From positions 7,151,814 to 7,215,813 of the forward strand of contig CM119264.1 in NCBI GenBank assembly GCA_051294375.1: a stretch of 64,000 nucleotides of DNA, written 5' to 3'. Below are positions 58,538 through 64,000 of the stretch, in pieces. The DNA comes from Paraspadella gotoi. Its lineage: Eukaryota; Chaetognatha. Under the pieces are notes generated by a model that made no database searches, was not told the DNA's origin, and worked only from the letters and a program-made list of their open reading frames with translations. A program made the position numbers and the translations under genes. Positions within the stretch are counted from its first letter, which is position 1. Each line of letters starts with the position of its first letter.

Positions 58538-58679
58538 TGTGGCGGTAAATTCACACCGCCTCACATCCACCCTCGTTCAGCCAATACCATTGGCTCAGAG
58601 GGGGAACGCATCATCCCAAGCGTTGCGTTCCATCCACAGTCCTAACGACTATGAATATGACTATGAATATACCGCCACA
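58538..58679. mobile_element. MITE-like element with 15-bp terminal inverted repeats
   Basis: Left end TGTGGCGGTAAATTC (58538-58552) and right end GAATATACCGCCACA (58665-58679) are inverted copies with one mismatch. GGAG flanks both sides directly (58534-58537 and 58680-58683), a possible 4-bp target duplication. The interior shares CCATTGGCTCAGAGGGGGAA and CCATCCACAGTCCTAACGAC with 44661-44766 in the opposite orientation. At 142 bp there is no coding capacity. The superfamily is not identified. Confidence 0.65.
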
Positions 58680-62480
<3,801 letters not shown>

Positions 62481-62784
62481 TAGATAAGTTTTGAGGGTTG
62501 AAGGCCGTTGGTATCCGATTCCACTCTCTCCTTCTTTTCTCTTTTATTTCGTTTTTTTTTTTCCTCGGCCTCCTTTCTCACTTGAGTTTTCCACTAAGAA
62601 GACCACCCTCACACCTCCTCCTTCTTCCCTCTTCTTCCACTCTTCCTCTCCTCTTCTCCACATCTTCCTTCTCCTCTTCCTCCACCTCTTCCTTCTCCTC
62701 TTCCTCCTCCTCTTTCCTTCTCATTTTCCTCCTTCTCTAACTCGTCAAGACTCTGGTTTATTTACAATAAACGACAAAGAGGAA

Positions 62785-62867
62785 ATGAGACAGATAAATA
62801 TTGTAATCCTTCTCTTGGCTTTGTTGTCCTCGGGTTGCGTTGTAGAGCATCGCCAGCCCCCAAAAAA
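62785..62867 (+). CDS. Signal-peptide exon of a secreted or membrane protein
   Basis: ATG in good context (GAGGAAATGAG) starts MRQINIVILLLALLSSGC followed by VVEHRQPPK. This is a textbook signal peptide: short polar N-region with one Arg, an 11-residue hydrophobic core (INIVILLLALL), then small residues for cleavage near SSG/C. A GTAGGA donor candidate at 62868 ends the exon in phase 2; unspliced, the frame stops one codon later. A long pyrimidine-rich stretch lies upstream (62520-62745), also open in this frame but compositional, so the inner ATG is preferred. The gene would continue rightward. Confidence 0.5.
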
Positions 62868-63263
62868 GTAGGAAAACATTTTTTGTTGTTGATTGTTTAT
62901 AAATATATATATATGGTGGACTAAAATCCAACAACAGTTCATCAGAGAAGCAAAAACTAATACCAAATTTAAAAAAAAAAATTTAAAAATAAACGCGAAA
63001 ACTGTTTCCCCTTCGCAACTGGATTGAAATTGATAAATGGTATTTTTGTTTTGTCCTGTTGTAGTCCAATTGCCCGAGCCCTTTGTTGTAATGCGCATAA
63101 ATATTAGAAAAGTATTGGGCTTGCGATTGAACCTTGGCCGACAGAGGGAAGATTGTAATTTGTTTACTCTTGTTATCAACATGTTAATCTCATTCTTAGA
63201 AGAAAAAAATATTAAACATTCATACATACTTTTTTAACGTTATTTTTTATTTTTTCGCTCGAG

Positions 63264-63438
63264 TCGCGTCTCGAAGCGAAGGATTTTTCTGCCGATATTT
63301 TATGGAATTCGCGTTTTATCTTCGGTGTCAGGGACAGAGGAGACAAACTTGTCCTTGCGGTGGATGGAAGATGCGAACTTTGTCCTCGAGGATCTCAACT
63401 TTTTTTTTTCGCGCGACATGAGTCGCTTTTTTTTCTGA
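63264..63438 (+). CDS. Possible second exon of the secreted-protein gene
   Basis: After TTTTTCGCTCGAG a plus frame compatible with phase 2 of the 62785-62867 exon runs 57 codons: RVSKRRIFLPIFYGIRVLSS, then GTEETNLSLRWMEDANFVLE, then DLNFFFSRDM and a stop at 63436-63438. Joined, the product would be about 86 residues with a dibasic site (SKRR), like a short secreted peptide. Two other plus frames are also open here (one to 63548, with FSADILWNSRFIFGVRDRGD), so the reading is uncertain. Confidence 0.25.
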
Positions 63439-63761
63439 GAATGACAAGGTCGCCTTTATTTAGGGGCTTTTTGTTTGGAAGTGTCACGGCGTTATCACCG
63501 AGGTTCGTCAGTAGACAATTAGTCATGGTTGCTTTTTTTAATCTTTAAGGTTTTGTCCCTTATCTTGGAATTATGTAATAACATATGAATTCATTATAAA
63601 AATCCCAATAAATTAAAATATATATTTACTTCCGTTTGCTTGAGGTATGTGTTATCAACGCTTAGAAGTTATGACCGGTTATAACCTTCCTGAATACGAC
63701 GGATGAAACGCAAGCTCTGCAAATCTTGATATAACACTTCGCTCTCCCTAGAATACGAAAA

Positions 63762-63804
<43 letters not shown>

Positions 63805-64000
63805 GCCTCTTTCTCCCACTCACTCCCTCTTTTCCTCTCCCCCTATCTATTTCTATGTCATTCTCGCCAAAGTCGTCTTGTCCATTTTTTTCTTTTTCCC
63901 TTTTTGGGACGGTCAGCAAAGTAGCTGCTGGACGGAGGGTCATTAGCACAGAAAGATAGAAGGAAGAAAGAAAGAAAAAAGGAAAGAAAAAAAGAAGCTA
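63439..64000. other. Right edge: AT-rich DNA and CT tract
   Basis: (CT)n at about 63764-63802. A minus-strand frame spanning 63662-63949 crosses the microsatellite and is probably not a gene. Confidence 0.5.

Noticed and set aside
62745-63227. 160-codon minus-strand open frame
   Set aside because: AT-rich, random-looking translation; it overlaps the better-supported plus-strand signal-peptide exon.
63662-63949. 95-codon minus-strand frame
   Set aside because: Spans a (CT)n microsatellite and lacks domain or splice evidence.

Overview
The window is animal nuclear DNA, probably from an invertebrate. Genes are split by short GT-AG introns. There is an Ariadne-1 gene fragment and a multi-exon immunoglobulin (Ig) transmembrane receptor, LINE and SINE-like repeats are present, and the density of (GA)n/(CT)n tracts is very high. 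An arthropod such as a crustacean is my guess; nothing in the sequence proves it. It is a draft scaffold with eighteen N gaps, several of default size (10 or 25), and with stretches full of single-base indels that look like unpolished long-read fill or decayed sequence.

Layout. 923-1739 (minus): C-terminal exons of an ari-1/ARIH1 RBR ubiquitin ligase, broken by small frameshifts. 1765-19684: a very large inverted repeat with arms of about 5.9 kb (gapped) and 8.7 kb around a 3.3 kb low-complexity spacer; it could be a true palindrome or two haplotypes joined head to head. 20358-20713 (minus): two likely terminal exons of an unrecognised gene. 20714-36176: mostly AT-rich or GA/CT-rich intergenic DNA with CpG-rich, promoter-like patches (around 21.7, 24.7, 28.9 and 33.2 kb) and another copy of a dispersed repeat that also lies in both palindrome arms (25308-25730).

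36177-45596 (plus) holds the best-supported gene. Eight exons with mutually consistent splice phases encode about four Ig domains, one transmembrane helix and the start of a cytoplasmic tail. The signal-peptide exon is not found, and the 3' end is lost in or after a gap. Its second Ig domain carries a glycine-rich insertion and a 60-bp in-frame tandem duplication that also duplicates the splice donor.

45854-64000: a ~155-bp satellite array with a three-unit higher-order pattern (48090-50675), coding-like segments near 51.2-51.9 kb on both strands (one weakly Tudor-like), a ~76-bp minisatellite (52075-53095), a decayed LINE reverse transcriptase (56500-56740), a small terminal-inverted-repeat element (58538-58679) with a relative in the Ig gene's intron, a (TC)75 tract, and a convincing signal-peptide exon at 62785-62867 with a possible second exon.

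The genes do not form an operon or an obvious pathway. No rRNA, CRISPR or prokaryotic feature is present. The most unusual structures are the large inverted repeat, the higher-order satellite and the unusual Ig receptor.
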